In this document: positions 24,098 to 32,537 of the stretch, piece by piece | How positions within the stretch are numbered: position 1 is the stretch's first letter | How the letters are laid out: the number at the start of each line of letters is the position of its first letter | Origin: Streptomyces canus | GTDB taxonomy: Bacteria; Actinomycetota; Actinomycetes; Streptomycetales; Streptomycetaceae | Reading direction: 5' to 3' | Length of the DNA: 64,000 bases | Assembly (NCBI RefSeq): GCF_030816965.1 | Contig: NZ_JAUSYQ010000002.1 | Coordinates: 5,615,501 to 5,679,500, forward strand | Position numbers and translations under genes: made by a program | Notes under the pieces: generated by a model | Database searches by the model: none | What the model saw: the letters and a program-made list of their open reading frames with translations, nothing else | Told to the model about the DNA's origin: nothing

Positions 24098-25455
24098 GCG
24101 TGTTCTCGGGAGTCGAGTGGGCGGACGGCGCGGGGGACGGCTCTGCCGAGGTGTGGCGGACGGGTGATCCGGTAACCGGATCCGTCGAGCGGCGGCGGTC
24201 GGGTGAGGTGCCGGTCGGGGCCATCGGGCTGCGGGCCGTCCCGGTGGGTGATCGTACGGCTTCCTCGACGGCCGATGCGGACATGGCTCCCGGGCTGCTG
24301 GACGGCGTACGGCAGTGGCTGGCCGAGAGCGGGGCCGAACCGACGCCCGCCCGTGTGGCGCAGGCGCTGCGCGAGCAGGGACGGGTCCTCGGGGACGCCG
24401 AAGTGCTGGGCGCGGCCGAGCGGTTGCGGTCCGAGCTGGTGGGCAGCGGGCCCTTGGAGCCGTTGCTGGCCGACCCCTCGGTGACGGATGTCCTGGTGTC
24501 GGCGCCGGACCGGGTCTGGGTGGACCGGGGCGGCGGACTCGAACTGACCGCCGTCTCCTTCCCGGACGCGGCCGCCGTACGGCGACTCGCGCAGCGGCTC
24601 GCCGCGGTGGCGGGGCGGCGCCTCGACGACGCGCGGCCCTGGGTGGACGCGCGGCTGCCGGACGGGACCCGGCTGCACGCGGTGCTTCCTCCGGTCGCGG
24701 TCGGCTGTGCCTGCCTGTCGCTGCGGGTCGTACGCCCGCGTGCGTTCACGTTGGACGAGCTGGTCGCGGCCGGCACGGTGCCGCCGGGCGGAGACCGGGT
24801 GCTGCGGGCGCTGCTCGACGCACGGCTGTCCTTTCTCATCAGCGGCGGGACCGGCACCGGAAAGACGACGCTGCTGAGCGCGCTGCTGGGGCTCGTCGGG
24901 CCGGGCGAGCGGATCGTGCTCGCGGAGGATTCGGCGGAGCTCAGGCCGGACCATCCGCACGTCGTACGGCTGGAGACGAGACCCGCCAACCAGGAGGGCG
25001 CAGGACTCGTCACGCTTGAGGACCTGGTGCGACAGGCGCTGCGGATGCGGCCCGACCGGCTGGTCGTGGGTGAGGTGCGCGGGCCTGAAGTGGTGCATCT
25101 GCTGGCCGCGTTGAACACGGGCCATGAGGGCGGCTGCGGGACCGTGCACGCCAACGCGGCGGCCGACGTGCCGGCCCGCCTCGAGGCGCTGGGCACGGCG
25201 GCCGGGCTCGACAGGGCCGCGCTGCACAGCCAGTTGGCGGCCGCGCTGTCGGTCGTACTGCATCTCGTGCGTGACCGGGCCGGGCGGCGGCGGATCGCCG
25301 AGGTGCGGGTGCTGGAGCGGGACTCCTCGGGGCTGGTGCGGACGGTGCCGGCGCTGCGCTGGGGAGCGGAGGCGTTCGCGTACGAGCGGGGGTGGGAGCG
25401 GCTGCGAGGGCTGCTTGGAGCCGCGATGCGGGGGCCGTCGGGGGAGGGCAGGTGA
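24094..25455 (+). CDS. tadA: TadA/CpaF-type pilus-assembly secretion ATPase
   Basis: A 453-residue hexameric traffic ATPase powering assembly of Flp-type pili or export through the Tad system. The N-terminal all-alpha/N2 domain precedes the RecA-like core with Walker A SGGTGTGKTTLL (about residue 252), an Asp box with AEDSAELRP, and the His-box GHEGGCGTVHAN. The ATG overlaps the true ssd stop (ATGA), supporting translational coupling. The frame also runs upstream into ssd only because of the ssd indel. The first 60 residues are low-complexity and may be an unstructured linker. Confidence 0.9.
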   Translation: MSVFSGVEWADGAGDGSAEVWRTGDPVTGSVERRRSGEVPVGAIGLRAVPVGDRTASSTADADMAPGLLDGVRQWLAESGAEPTPARVAQALREQGRVLGDAEVLGAAERLRSELVGSGPLEPLLADPSVTDVLVSAPDRVWVDRGGGLELTAVSFPDAAAVRRLAQRLAAVAGRRLDDARPWVDARLPDGTRLHAVLPPVAVGCACLSLRVVRPRAFTLDELVAAGTVPPGGDRVLRALLDARLSFLISGGTGTGKTTLLSALLGLVGPGERIVLAEDSAELRPDHPHVVRLETRPANQEGAGLVTLEDLVRQALRMRPDRLVVGEVRGPEVVHLLAALNTGHEGGCGTVHANAAADVPARLEALGTAAGLDRAALHSQLAAALSVVLHLVRDRAGRRRIAEVRVLERDSSGLVRTVPALRWGAEAFAYERGWERLRGLLGAAMRGPSGEGR

Positions 25456-25515
25456 CTTGGGCGGGCTCGGAGCGAGGGGACGACGACGAGATGGCTCGGA
25501 CGGCGGGAGGACGGG

Positions 25516-26454
25516 GTGATCGGGATGAGGGAGATGTCGGTGGGCTCGACGGGTGTGGCCGTGGGGTGCCTCGGTGTGGCCGTGTGGCTGTGGGGCGGGC
25601 GGCGTTCCGGGGCACGGCGGGCGCAGGTGCTGCTGGCGGGTGGCGGGGTGGTGGGGGCCGCGCCTCCGCCGTGGCGGCGGCTGGTGGGGCAGCTGCGACA
25701 GGTTCGTGGGCGACTCGGGTTCGAGTGGTGGGCGGCGGCCGCAGGCCTGGTGATCGCCGGGCTGGGGTCCTCGGTGCTGCCGGTCCTCGCGGGAGCCGCC
25801 GGGGTGCCGTTGCTGCGGCGGGTGCGGCTGGCCCGGACGGAGCGCCGAGTGCGTGATCGGCGGGCGGACGAGGTGATCGCGCTCTGCGCGATGGTCGCCG
25901 GGGAGGTGCGCGCGGGGCGGCAGCCGGGAGAGGCGCTGGTGCGGGCTGTGCGGGACTTCGAGGGCACGGGGGTCGGCGGGGCCGGATCGGGTGGGTTCGG
26001 TCCTGGAGCGCCGGAGTTCGGTGGGCTCGGGGAGACGCAGGCCGCTGTGTTGGCGGCGGCCAGGTTCGGTGGGGATGTTCCGGGGGCGCTCGCGGCGGCG
26101 GCTCGGCGGCCTGGGGCCGAGGGGCTGCTGGGGCTTGCCGCGTGCTGGCGGGTGGCCGTGGACCAGGGCGCGGGGCTCGCGGCCGGGCTCGATCGGCTCG
26201 AAGGCGCGCTGCGGGCCGATCGGGACCAACGAGCCGACTTGCGCGCCCAGTTGGCCGGAGCCCGGTCCACGGCATGGATGCTCGCCGCGTTGCCGGTGCT
26301 GGGGCTGGGCCTCGGTGCCGCCCTCGGTGCCGATCCCCTGCACGTCCTTCTGCACACCGGCTCCGGGCTGGGCTGCCTGTTGGTCGGCGGCCTGCTGGAG
26401 GGCGTCGGGATGTGGTGGGCGACGAGGATCGTCCGGGGAGCCGAGGCGGCATGA
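25516..26454 (+). CDS. tadB: TadB-type inner-membrane pilus assembly protein (type II secretion F domain)
   Basis: A 312-residue membrane protein with hydrophobic segments near residues 10-30, 70-100, 250-275 and 285-300, flanking the T2SF cytoplasmic helical domain (RRADEVIALCAMVAGEVRAG). It forms the Tad platform with TadC. The GTG at 25516 is preceded by GGAGG; the coding region starts 60 bases after tadA. It overlaps tadC by four bases. GC-rich, Gly-rich insertion GTGVGGAGSGGFGPGAP lies within the cytoplasmic domain. Confidence 0.85.
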   Translation: MIGMREMSVGSTGVAVGCLGVAVWLWGGRRSGARRAQVLLAGGGVVGAAPPPWRRLVGQLRQVRGRLGFEWWAAAAGLVIAGLGSSVLPVLAGAAGVPLLRRVRLARTERRVRDRRADEVIALCAMVAGEVRAGRQPGEALVRAVRDFEGTGVGGAGSGGFGPGAPEFGGLGETQAAVLAAARFGGDVPGALAAAARRPGAEGLLGLAACWRVAVDQGAGLAAGLDRLEGALRADRDQRADLRAQLAGARSTAWMLAALPVLGLGLGAALGADPLHVLLHTGSGLGCLLVGGLLEGVGMWWATRIVRGAEAA

Positions 26455-27239
26455 ACGCGGAAGTTGTCCACAGGCTGGGGGCGGTTGTGGGTGCGGCACT
26501 GGTGATCGCCTGGCTCGCCCGCTGGGCCGCGGCGGCGCGGCATGAGCGCAGAGTGCGGCGGCGGCTCACAGAGTTGCTGGCCGTTGCGCAGACCACGGTC
26601 GAGGACCCGCGGTTCGAGGCTCGGGATCTCGTGCGGCGGTGGCTGCCCGTGGTCGGCGTGGGGTGTGCGTGCTGGGTGCTGGTCGGCGGAGTCGCCGGTG
26701 TCGTGGTCGGACTGGTCGTCGCGGCGGGCTTGTGGCGGTGGCGGCTACGGCAGACGGCCGGCGTGGGCGCCGAGGAGCCCGACACGCGCGAGGCGGCCCG
26801 GCAACTGCCGCTCGCCGCCGACTTGCTCGCCGCTTGCATCGCGGCGGGCGCCGGTCCCGTGATCGCGGCCCAGGCCGTGGGTGAGGCGCTGGGCGGTCCC
26901 GTGGGTGAGGGACTCGCGCGCGGGGCGGCGGAGGTACGGCTCGGCGGCGAACCGGGCGAGGCGTGGCGGAGGCTCGCCTCGACACCGGGCGCCGGGGCGC
27001 TGGCGCGGCTGCTGGAACGCGCGGATGTGACAGGGCTGCCCGCGGCCGGACCGGCTGGCGCGCTCGCGGCGGACGCTCGCGCCGACTGGGGGCGCACCGC
27101 GACGGCCCGGGCCCGGCGGGCGGCCGTGCTGGTCACCGCGCCGGTGGGGCTGTGTTTCCTGCCCGCGTTCATCGCCGTCGGCGTGCTGCCGATCGTGATC
27201 GGACTCGCGGGTGGAGTGCTGGGAGGGGGTGGGCGATGA
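26451..27239 (+). CDS. tadC: TadC-type inner-membrane pilus assembly protein (type II secretion F domain)
   Basis: A 262-residue partner of TadB, with membrane segments near residues 8-27, 65-95 and 225-255. The T2SF core has AARQLPLAADLLAACIAAGAGP and GGEPGEAWRRLA. The ATG overlaps the tadB stop (ATGA), preferred over the long frame that begins inside tadB. A TTGTCCACA DnaA-box-like sequence falls within its first codons. The C-terminus is glycine-rich. Confidence 0.85.
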   Translation: MNAEVVHRLGAVVGAALVIAWLARWAAAARHERRVRRRLTELLAVAQTTVEDPRFEARDLVRRWLPVVGVGCACWVLVGGVAGVVVGLVVAAGLWRWRLRQTAGVGAEEPDTREAARQLPLAADLLAACIAAGAGPVIAAQAVGEALGGPVGEGLARGAAEVRLGGEPGEAWRRLASTPGAGALARLLERADVTGLPAAGPAGALAADARADWGRTATARARRAAVLVTAPVGLCFLPAFIAVGVLPIVIGLAGGVLGGGGR

Positions 27240-27315
27240 CGGTCGGCGGCCGGTGATCCGGCGAACGAGCAAGTCAGGCGGTTGTTCAACAGAACTGATC
27301 CTTACGGGGGTTGAG

Positions 27316-27537
27316 ATGTACAAGGCGGTATGGGCGCGGGTGCGTGCCTTGGTGTCCAGGACGATGAGCGGGGCGCGGTCGATGCGCGAGGACAGGGGGA
27401 TGGTGACGTCCGAGTACGCGATGGGGATCGTCGCTGCGGTGGCGTTCGCGGTGGTGCTCTACAAGGTGGTGACGAGCGGGGCCGTCAGCGCGGAACTCCA
27501 GGCCATCGTGAAACGGGCCCTCGATGCGAAGGCGTGA
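27316..27537 (+). CDS. Flp pilin-like small membrane protein (DUF4244)
   Basis: A 73-residue protein with a basic N-terminus, then the pilin-type junction GMVTSEYAMGIVAAVAFAVV: a Gly, a hydrophobic stretch and the Glu at position 5 typical of Flp pilins before a single helix. It is probably the structural subunit. Unlike classical clusters no prepilin peptidase gene is nearby. GGGGG precedes the ATG. Its stop overlaps the start of the tadE gene (27524-27537). Confidence 0.8.
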   Translation: MYKAVWARVRALVSRTMSGARSMREDRGMVTSEYAMGIVAAVAFAVVLYKVVTSGAVSAELQAIVKRALDAKA

Positions 27538-27889
27538 AAGGGCGGGAGACCAGGGGTTCGTGACGGCGGAGTCGGCCATGGTGCTGCCCGTGCTGGTGAT
27601 GTTCGCGATGGCGCTGGTGTGGGGGCTGCTCGTGGTGGCCGCGCAGATCCAGTGCGTGGACGCCGCCAGGACCGGCGCCCGCGCGGCGGCCCGTCAGGAG
27701 CCTGCCGAGGCGGTCGTCCAGGTGGCCCGGGACACGGCACCGCGCGACGCCAAGGTGACGGTCCGCCGGGAGGGTGACCGGGTCCGCGTGGTCGTCGTGG
27801 CCAAGCCGCCCGCGTTGCACGGCCTGCCCTTCGAGGTGCGGGAGGAGGCCGTCGCATGGGCGGAGGAGACGGTGGGGGAAGGAGGATGA
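27524..27889 (+). CDS. TadE-like minor pseudopilin
   Basis: A 121-residue protein with the TadE signature DQGFVTAESAMVLPVLVM, a single N-terminal transmembrane helix after the TAE motif, and a short extracytoplasmic domain with CVDAARTGARAAAR. It is predicted to be a pseudopilin of the Tad system. The ATG at 27524 lies inside the end of the pilin gene; a GTG at 27560 is an alternative. It overlaps the next gene by four bases. Confidence 0.8.
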   Translation: MRRRERAGDQGFVTAESAMVLPVLVMFAMALVWGLLVVAAQIQCVDAARTGARAAARQEPAEAVVQVARDTAPRDAKVTVRREGDRVRVVVVAKPPALHGLPFEVREEAVAWAEETVGEGG

Positions 27890-28599
27890 GCGGCGGTTCG
27901 AAGAGGAGCGGATCCTCGGAGTGCGGGGTTGCGGTTGCGCGGCCCCCCGCCGCGCGGTCGGCGAAAGCCCGGTTCGCGGAAGCGAGCGGCGGTTCGAAGA
28001 GGAGCGGATCCTCGGAGTGCGGGGTTGCGGTTGCGCGGCCCCCCGCCGCGCGGTCGGCTAAAGCCCGGTTCGCCGAAGCCGGCCTCACCGGATTCCGCCG
28101 CGCCGTCGCCCGGTTCGCCGGCGCCCACCTGACCGCCGCCCGTTCGGACCGTGGTTCCGCCACCGTCTGGAGTGTCGGTGCCATCGCGGTGCTGTGCGTG
28201 GTGTTCGGGGTCGTGCTGGCCCTCGGGCAGGCCGTCGTCGTACGGCATCGGGCGGCCGGGGGCGCCGATCTCGCGGCGCTGGCCGCGGCGGACCACTGGG
28301 CCGACGGGCCCGTGGTGGCCTGCGCCCGGGCGGAAGGGGTGGCGCGGGACCAGGGCGCGCGGCTCGTGCGGTGCGCGATGGTCGGCGAGATCTCGGACGT
28401 GACGGCGGCCTCGGGGCGGGGGCCGTTCACGGCGGAGGTCAGGGCACGGGCGGGGCCGGCGGGACCGGTTACGTCACAGGCTCCGCTCCCGCCGGAATCC
28501 CAGGGGGCGCCGCGTCCTGGCGGTCCGGCGGCTCCTGGGGCCCCGGTCCCGGGGTCCCTGGGTGGTGAGAAGCCGCTGACTCGCTCGGTGCCCTGGTGA
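27886..28599 (+). CDS. Rv3654c/TadG-like membrane protein with duplicated N-terminus
   Basis: A 237-residue protein. Residues about 85-125 carry the family core DRGSATVWSVGAIAVLCVVF, GLALGQAVVVRHRAAGGADLAALAAA, i.e. one membrane helix and the conserved ADLAALAAA motif; the C-terminus is Pro/Gly-rich. In front of this lies an unusual extension made of two nearly identical 32-residue repeats (from 27889), each with one cysteine. The start at 27886 overlaps tadE (ATGA) and has GGAGG upstream, so the repeats are likely translated. A start near 28145 would remove them. This is the last gene of the tad operon. Confidence 0.78.
   Translation: MSGGSKRSGSSECGVAVARPPAARSAKARFAEASGGSKRSGSSECGVAVARPPAARSAKARFAEAGLTGFRRAVARFAGAHLTAARSDRGSATVWSVGAIAVLCVVFGVVLALGQAVVVRHRAAGGADLAALAAADHWADGPVVACARAEGVARDQGARLVRCAMVGEISDVTAASGRGPFTAEVRARAGPAGPVTSQAPLPPESQGAPRPGGPAAPGAPVPGSLGGEKPLTRSVPW
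27889..28080 (+). repeat. In-frame 96-bp tandem duplication
   Basis: Two consecutive 96-base copies (27889-27984 and 27985-28080) differ at only three positions, all third codon positions that leave alanine unchanged. Each encodes 32 residues beginning SGGSKRSGSSECGVAVA. The copies are thus identical in protein. Confidence 0.9.
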
Positions 28600-28822
28600 G
28601 GTCAGGGCTCGGGTTCTCGGTCGGTGCCTGGTGAGGTCAGGGCTCGGGTCCGCCGTCGGCGCCCCGGCGCAGCCAGGGCCCGGGTTCTCCGGCGGCATCC
28701 TGGTGCGGCCCGGGCCCGGGTTCTCCGTCGGCATCCCGGTGCGGCCCGGGCCCGGGTTCTTCGTCGGCGTCCCGAGGTGCTCCCGACGCCGTTCGCTCCA
28801 TCGGCACCCCGGTGAGGCCAGG
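28585..28822. repeat. Seven-unit degenerate 36-bp tandem repeat between convergent genes
   Basis: Units begin near 28585, 28621, 28656, 28692, 28728, 28764 and 28801, each starting about TCGGC(A/G)(T/C)CC and containing GGGC(C/T)CGGGTTC. The first unit contains the stop of the TadG-like gene and the last ends one base before the helicase stop, so the array fills the gap between convergent genes. It could act as a terminator or be a variable-number repeat. Confidence 0.85.
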
Positions 28823-31318
28823 CTAGGGCCTCTCCTTCGGCAGCCCGGGAGGCTCCGCCTCCGCCCCCGCCTCCGGCGCCCCCCGCAACAGCACCGTGAG
28901 CAGTCGTACCGCCCCCCTCTTGTGCAGCGGGTCGTTGCCGTTGCCGCACTTGGGGGACTGGATGCAGGACGGACAGCCGGCGTCGCACTCGCAGGAGGCG
29001 ATGGCCTGGCGGGTGGCGGTGAGCCAGGCCCGGGCGGTGTGGAAGGCACGCTCCGCGAAGCCCGCTCCGCCCGGGTGACCGTCGTAGACGAAGACCGTGG
29101 GGAGCAGCGTGTCGGGGTGGAGGGGGATCGACACGCCGCCGATGTCCCAGCGGTCGCAGGTCGCGAAGAGGGGCAGCAGGCCGATCGAGGCGTGCTCGGC
29201 GGCGTGCAGGGCGCCGCCGAGGATCTCCGGGTTGATCCGGGCCTCGTCGAGCTGGTCCTCGGTGACCGTCCACCACACCGCGCGCGTGCGGAGCGTACGA
29301 GGAGGGAGGTCGAGTTTCGTCTCGCCGAGCACTTCACCTGTGATCAGACGTCTACGGAGGAAGGAGACCACCTGGTTGGTGACCTCGACGGAGCCGTAGC
29401 ACAACCTGCCCTCGCCCCAGGGGACTTCTACGTCCGTCTCCAGAACGGCGATGGACGTCGTGTCGCGGGCGACCGTCGAATACGACGGGTTCGCCTCCTC
29501 GACCAGTGCCACCGAGTCCTCCAGGTCCAGCGACCGGACCAGGTACGTACGGCCCTGATGGAGGTGGACCGCGCCCTCGTGGACGGCGGTGTGGGCGGAG
29601 CCCGCGTCCACCGTGCCGAGGAGGCGGCCCGTGCCCGACTCGACGATCTGGACGGGGCGACCGCCCTCGCCGCGGATGTCGGTGAGGTCGGCGGCCCGCT
29701 CCCGACGGGTCCAGTGCCAGGCCTTGGTGCGGCGGCGCAGGAGCTTCGCGGACTCCAGCTGCCCCAGCAAGCTCTCGGTCTCCGGCCCGAACAACTCCAT
29801 GTCCTCGTCCGTCAACGGCAGTTCCGCCGCTGCCACGCACAGGTGCGGGGCGAGGACGTACGGGTTGTCGGGATCCAGGACCGTGGACTCCACCGGCTGG
29901 TCGAAGAGGGCCTCGGGGTGATGGACGAGGAAGGTGTCCAGGGGGTCGTCGCGGGCCACCAGGATCGCCAGCGCCCCCTGGCCGGCTCGACCCGCCCGCC
30001 CTGCCTGCTGCCACAGGGACGCGCGTGTGCCGGGGTAGCCGGAGATCAGCACGGCGTCCAGCCCCGAGACGTCGATGCCGAGTTCCAGGGCGGTTGTGGC
30101 GGCCAGGCCCAGCAACTCACCTGAATGCAGAGCCTGTTCCAGGGCGCGGCGTTCCTCCGGGAGATAGCCGCCGCGGTACGCCGCGACACGGCGGGCCAGG
30201 GAGCGGTCGACCTCCGCCAGCCGCTCCTGGGCGATCACGGAGATCAGCTCGGCGCCGCGCCGGGAGCGGACGAAGGCGACCGAGCGCACGCCCTGCACGG
30301 CGAGATCCGTGAGGAGATCGGCCGTCTCGGCGGTGGCCGTACGGCGAACAGGGGCGCCCTTCTCGCCTTGCATCTCGGTGAGCGGGGGCTCCCAGAGGGC
30401 AAACACCAGTTCGCCGCGCGGTGAGGCGTCGTCGGCGACCTCGACCACGGGGAGGCCGGTGAGGCGGCGGGCGGCCACCGACGGCTCGGCGGCGGTTGCG
30501 GAGGCCAGCAGGAAGACGGGGGAGGCGCCGTAGCGGGCGCAGAGGCGGCGCAGACGACGCAGCACCTGGGCGACGTGCGAGCCGAACACGCCCCGGTAGG
30601 TGTGGCACTCGTCGATGACGACGTACTTGAGCGCCTTCAGGAAGGAGGACCAGCGGGAGTGGGACGGGAGTATCCCGCGGTGCAGCATGTCCGGGTTGGT
30701 CAGCACGTAGTTGGCGTACTGGCGGATCCATTCGCGTTCCTCGAACGGCGTGTCGCCGTCGTAGACCGCGGGGCGTACAGAATTGCCGAGCGGTTGTGAA
30801 AGTTCCTTCACCGAGCGGCACTGGTCCGCGGCCAGGGCCTTTGTCGGGGACAGGTAGAGCGTGGTGGCGCCGCGGCCGTTCGGGGCCTCGGAGCCGTCCA
30901 GGAGTGTGGAGAGGACGGGCACGAGGTACGCCAGGGACTTGCCGGAGGCGGTGCCGGTGGCGACAACGACCGACTCGCCGTCCAGGGCGTGTTCGGCCGC
31001 GCGTGCCTGGTGGGCCCAGGGGTGCTCGATGCCGCAGGCCTGGACGGCTGCGATGACCTCCGAGCGGATCCGGTCGGGCCAGACGGCATGGCGACCCTCA
31101 CGTGGGGGCAAGTGCTCCGTATGAGTGATGCGCGCAGCCCGGCTCGGCCCGGCGGCGAGTCGGTCCAGGACCGTGCTCGGCGTGGGGCGGGGACCGGCGT
31201 CCGTCGAGGGTCGATCGGATCGGAGATTCTTGGCCATCGGCACCGAGTGTGTCACTGGCGTGGCGGACAATGGGACCAAGGCGTCGTGCACGCCTGCCGG
31301 TAAGTGATTGAATGCCAT
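28823..31318 (-). CDS. DEAD/DEAH-box helicase with DUF1998 domain (MrfA-like)
   Basis: An 831-residue superfamily 2 helicase. Walker A VATGTASGKSLAYLVP (about residue 120), the DEAH-like box VVIDECHTYRG, motif III LASATAAEP, and motif VI QQAGRAGRAGQ are visible. A C-terminal DUF1998 domain ends with a four-cysteine cluster (CECDAGCPSCIQSPKC), as in Bacillus MrfA, which repairs mitomycin damage. A DNA-repair role is inferred. The ATG at 31318 gives MAFNHLPAGVHDAL, the form I recall from other streptomycetes; an internal ATG at about 31237 is possible. It diverges from bldG, whose promoter lies in the 80-base gap. Confidence 0.88.
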   Translation of the reverse strand: MAFNHLPAGVHDALVPLSATPVTHSVPMAKNLRSDRPSTDAGPRPTPSTVLDRLAAGPSRAARITHTEHLPPREGRHAVWPDRIRSEVIAAVQACGIEHPWAHQARAAEHALDGESVVVATGTASGKSLAYLVPVLSTLLDGSEAPNGRGATTLYLSPTKALAADQCRSVKELSQPLGNSVRPAVYDGDTPFEEREWIRQYANYVLTNPDMLHRGILPSHSRWSSFLKALKYVVIDECHTYRGVFGSHVAQVLRRLRRLCARYGASPVFLLASATAAEPSVAARRLTGLPVVEVADDASPRGELVFALWEPPLTEMQGEKGAPVRRTATAETADLLTDLAVQGVRSVAFVRSRRGAELISVIAQERLAEVDRSLARRVAAYRGGYLPEERRALEQALHSGELLGLAATTALELGIDVSGLDAVLISGYPGTRASLWQQAGRAGRAGQGALAILVARDDPLDTFLVHHPEALFDQPVESTVLDPDNPYVLAPHLCVAAAELPLTDEDMELFGPETESLLGQLESAKLLRRRTKAWHWTRRERAADLTDIRGEGGRPVQIVESGTGRLLGTVDAGSAHTAVHEGAVHLHQGRTYLVRSLDLEDSVALVEEANPSYSTVARDTTSIAVLETDVEVPWGEGRLCYGSVEVTNQVVSFLRRRLITGEVLGETKLDLPPRTLRTRAVWWTVTEDQLDEARINPEILGGALHAAEHASIGLLPLFATCDRWDIGGVSIPLHPDTLLPTVFVYDGHPGGAGFAERAFHTARAWLTATRQAIASCECDAGCPSCIQSPKCGNGNDPLHKRGAVRLLTVLLRGAPEAGAEAEPPGLPKERP

Positions 31319-31398
31319 CGCGGCTGGCGAACCGTCCCGGGGGCTCTGCCGAGGTGTCCCGAGGGGCGACCGCTCGATAGCAAGGTGCTGGAGGATCC

Positions 31399-31740
31399 GT
31401 GGACCTGTCCCTGTCGACCGAGACCGTCGGCGATCGCACGATCGTCAGGGTCGGTGGCGAAATCGACGTATATACCGCGCCCAAGCTGCGCGAGCAGCTG
31501 GTCGAGCTGGTGAACGACGGCAGTTTCCACCTTGTCGTCGACATGGAGGGCGTGGACTTCCTCGACTCCACCGGGCTCGGCGTACTGGTGGGCGGACTGA
31601 AGCGGGTGCGTGCCCATGAGGGCTCGCTGCGCCTGGTCTGCAACCAGGAGCGCATTCTCAAGATCTTTCGTATCACCGGCCTCACCAAGGTGTTCCCGAT
31701 CCACACCTCGGTCGAGGAAGCGGTGGCGGCGACCGACTGA
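31399..31740 (+). CDS. bldG: Anti-sigma factor antagonist BldG
   Basis: A 113-residue STAS-domain antagonist of the SpoIIAA/RsbV family. The conserved phosphorylated serine lies in [13 protein letters not shown] (Ser57 by the S. coelicolor numbering), and [16 protein letters not shown] is the N-terminal STAS strand-helix. BldG is needed for aerial hyphae and antibiotic production and binds several anti-sigma factors. The GTG start gives [10 protein letters not shown]. It is followed by its anti-sigma partner with two hairpins in between. Confidence 0.96.
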   Translation: MDLSLSTETVGDRTIVRVGGEIDVYTAPKLREQLVELVNDGSFHLVVDMEGVDFLDSTGLGVLVGGLKRVRAHEGSLRLVCNQERILKIFRITGLTKVFPIHTSVEEAVAATD

Positions 31741-31745
31741 CCCGT

Positions 31746-31828
31746 CCCCGGGCCCGTGCCCGGGGCGGCAGCAGGACGCCGGAAGAAGCAAAAGAGAAGG
31801 GGTCCGGGCTTTCGGCGGCCCGGTCCCC
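31746..31828 (+). promoter_or_regulatory. Two hairpins between bldG and the anti-sigma gene (partial terminator)
   Basis: The first hairpin pairs CCCCGGGC (31746-31753) with 31758-31765. The second pairs GGGGTCCGGGC (31799-31809) with 31818-31828 with one mismatch. Neither has a U-tract. They could attenuate transcription, in line with the reported excess of monocistronic bldG mRNA over the bldG-orf3 transcript in S. coelicolor. Confidence 0.55.
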
Positions 31829-31860
31829 CGACAGCACGCCCGTAGTTCCGAGGGGGACGC

Positions 31861-32298
31861 ATGGCCACCGTTGAACTCCGTTTCAGCGCGCTGCCCGAGC
31901 ACGTCAGGACCGCCCGACTGGTGGCGGCAGCGGTGGCGCGCAGGTCCGGAGTGGACGAGGCCGTCCTCGACGAAGTCAGACTCGCTGTCGGCGAGGCCTG
32001 CACTCGTGCCGTCGGACTGCACCAGAGCGGCGGCATCACCGCGCCGGTCAAGGTGCTGCTGATCGAGGAGGAGAAGCAGTTCTCCATCGAGGTCGGCGAC
32101 GAGGCGCCGCGTTCGGCCCCGGGCGACCGGGCTCCGGGCGCTCTGGGTGAGGACCCCGACATGGAGACCGAGGAGGACGAGATGGGCCTCGCGGTCATCA
32201 GCGGCCTTGTCGACGATGTCGAGGTCACCGCAGGGGAGCACGGCGGACAGATCCGTATGACCTGGCCGACCACGCCGCCGGCCGCAGTACTCCCCTGA
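31861..32298 (+). CDS. Anti-sigma factor, RsbW-like ATP-binding (bldG-linked orf3)
   Basis: A 145-residue HATPase_c-type anti-sigma regulatory protein. The N-box region DEVRLAVGEACTRAVG (about residues 38-53) and the G-box area EMGLAVISGLVDDV are visible; the catalytic core is compact. An acidic insert (DMETEEDEMG) lies before the last helix. It is the usual partner downstream of bldG, predicted to bind and phosphorylate BldG and to sequester a sigma factor. Cotranscription with bldG is likely. A 22-base perfect hairpin ends the operon. Confidence 0.9.
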   Translation: MATVELRFSALPEHVRTARLVAAAVARRSGVDEAVLDEVRLAVGEACTRAVGLHQSGGITAPVKVLLIEEEKQFSIEVGDEAPRSAPGDRAPGALGEDPDMETEEDEMGLAVISGLVDDVEVTAGEHGGQIRMTWPTTPPAAVLP

Positions 32299-32328
32299 TT
32301 TTCACCCGTTCGAACCAGATTTCTGTTC

Positions 32329-32375
32329 GACATGCGGAAGGGCCCCACCACACTGGTGGGGCCCTTCCGCATGTC
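32329..32375 (+). terminator. Perfect 22-bp hairpin terminator of the bldG operon
   Basis: GACATGCGGAAGGGCCCCAC and two further bases (32329-32350) pair perfectly with 32354-32375 around a 3-base loop, 31 bases after the anti-sigma stop. It is among the strongest hairpins in the window. Confidence 0.9.
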
Positions 32376-32417
32376 GGCGTGAGCTTTCTGTGCCTACAGT
32401 GGTCTGGTGCGATGCAT

Positions 32418-32437
32418 ATCGTGAATTGGTTCACGAT
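32418..32437. promoter_or_regulatory. Operator-like inverted repeat upstream of hppA
   Basis: ATCGTGAATTGGTTCACGAT is a perfect 8-base inverted repeat around TTGG, about 150 bases before hppA and about 100 bases before a -10-like element. Its form fits a dimeric repressor (GntR- or TetR-like). Confidence 0.5.
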
Positions 32438-32537
32438 CTAGATATCGACCATGAATGCCCCCGGGGCATTACTGCTTTCAGGTTCTGTAAAGGCGAATTC
32501 CGTTTACCGCGCCCTGTTTTGATCAGGACGGGGTACC

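Noticed and set aside
23133..26543. Minus-strand frame over the tad genes
   Set aside because: Shadow with Ser/Arg/Pro-rich composition; tad genes on the plus strand have clear motifs.
28585..28822. A CRISPR array
   Set aside because: The 36-base units are contiguous, with no unique spacers and no cas genes; it is a tandem repeat.
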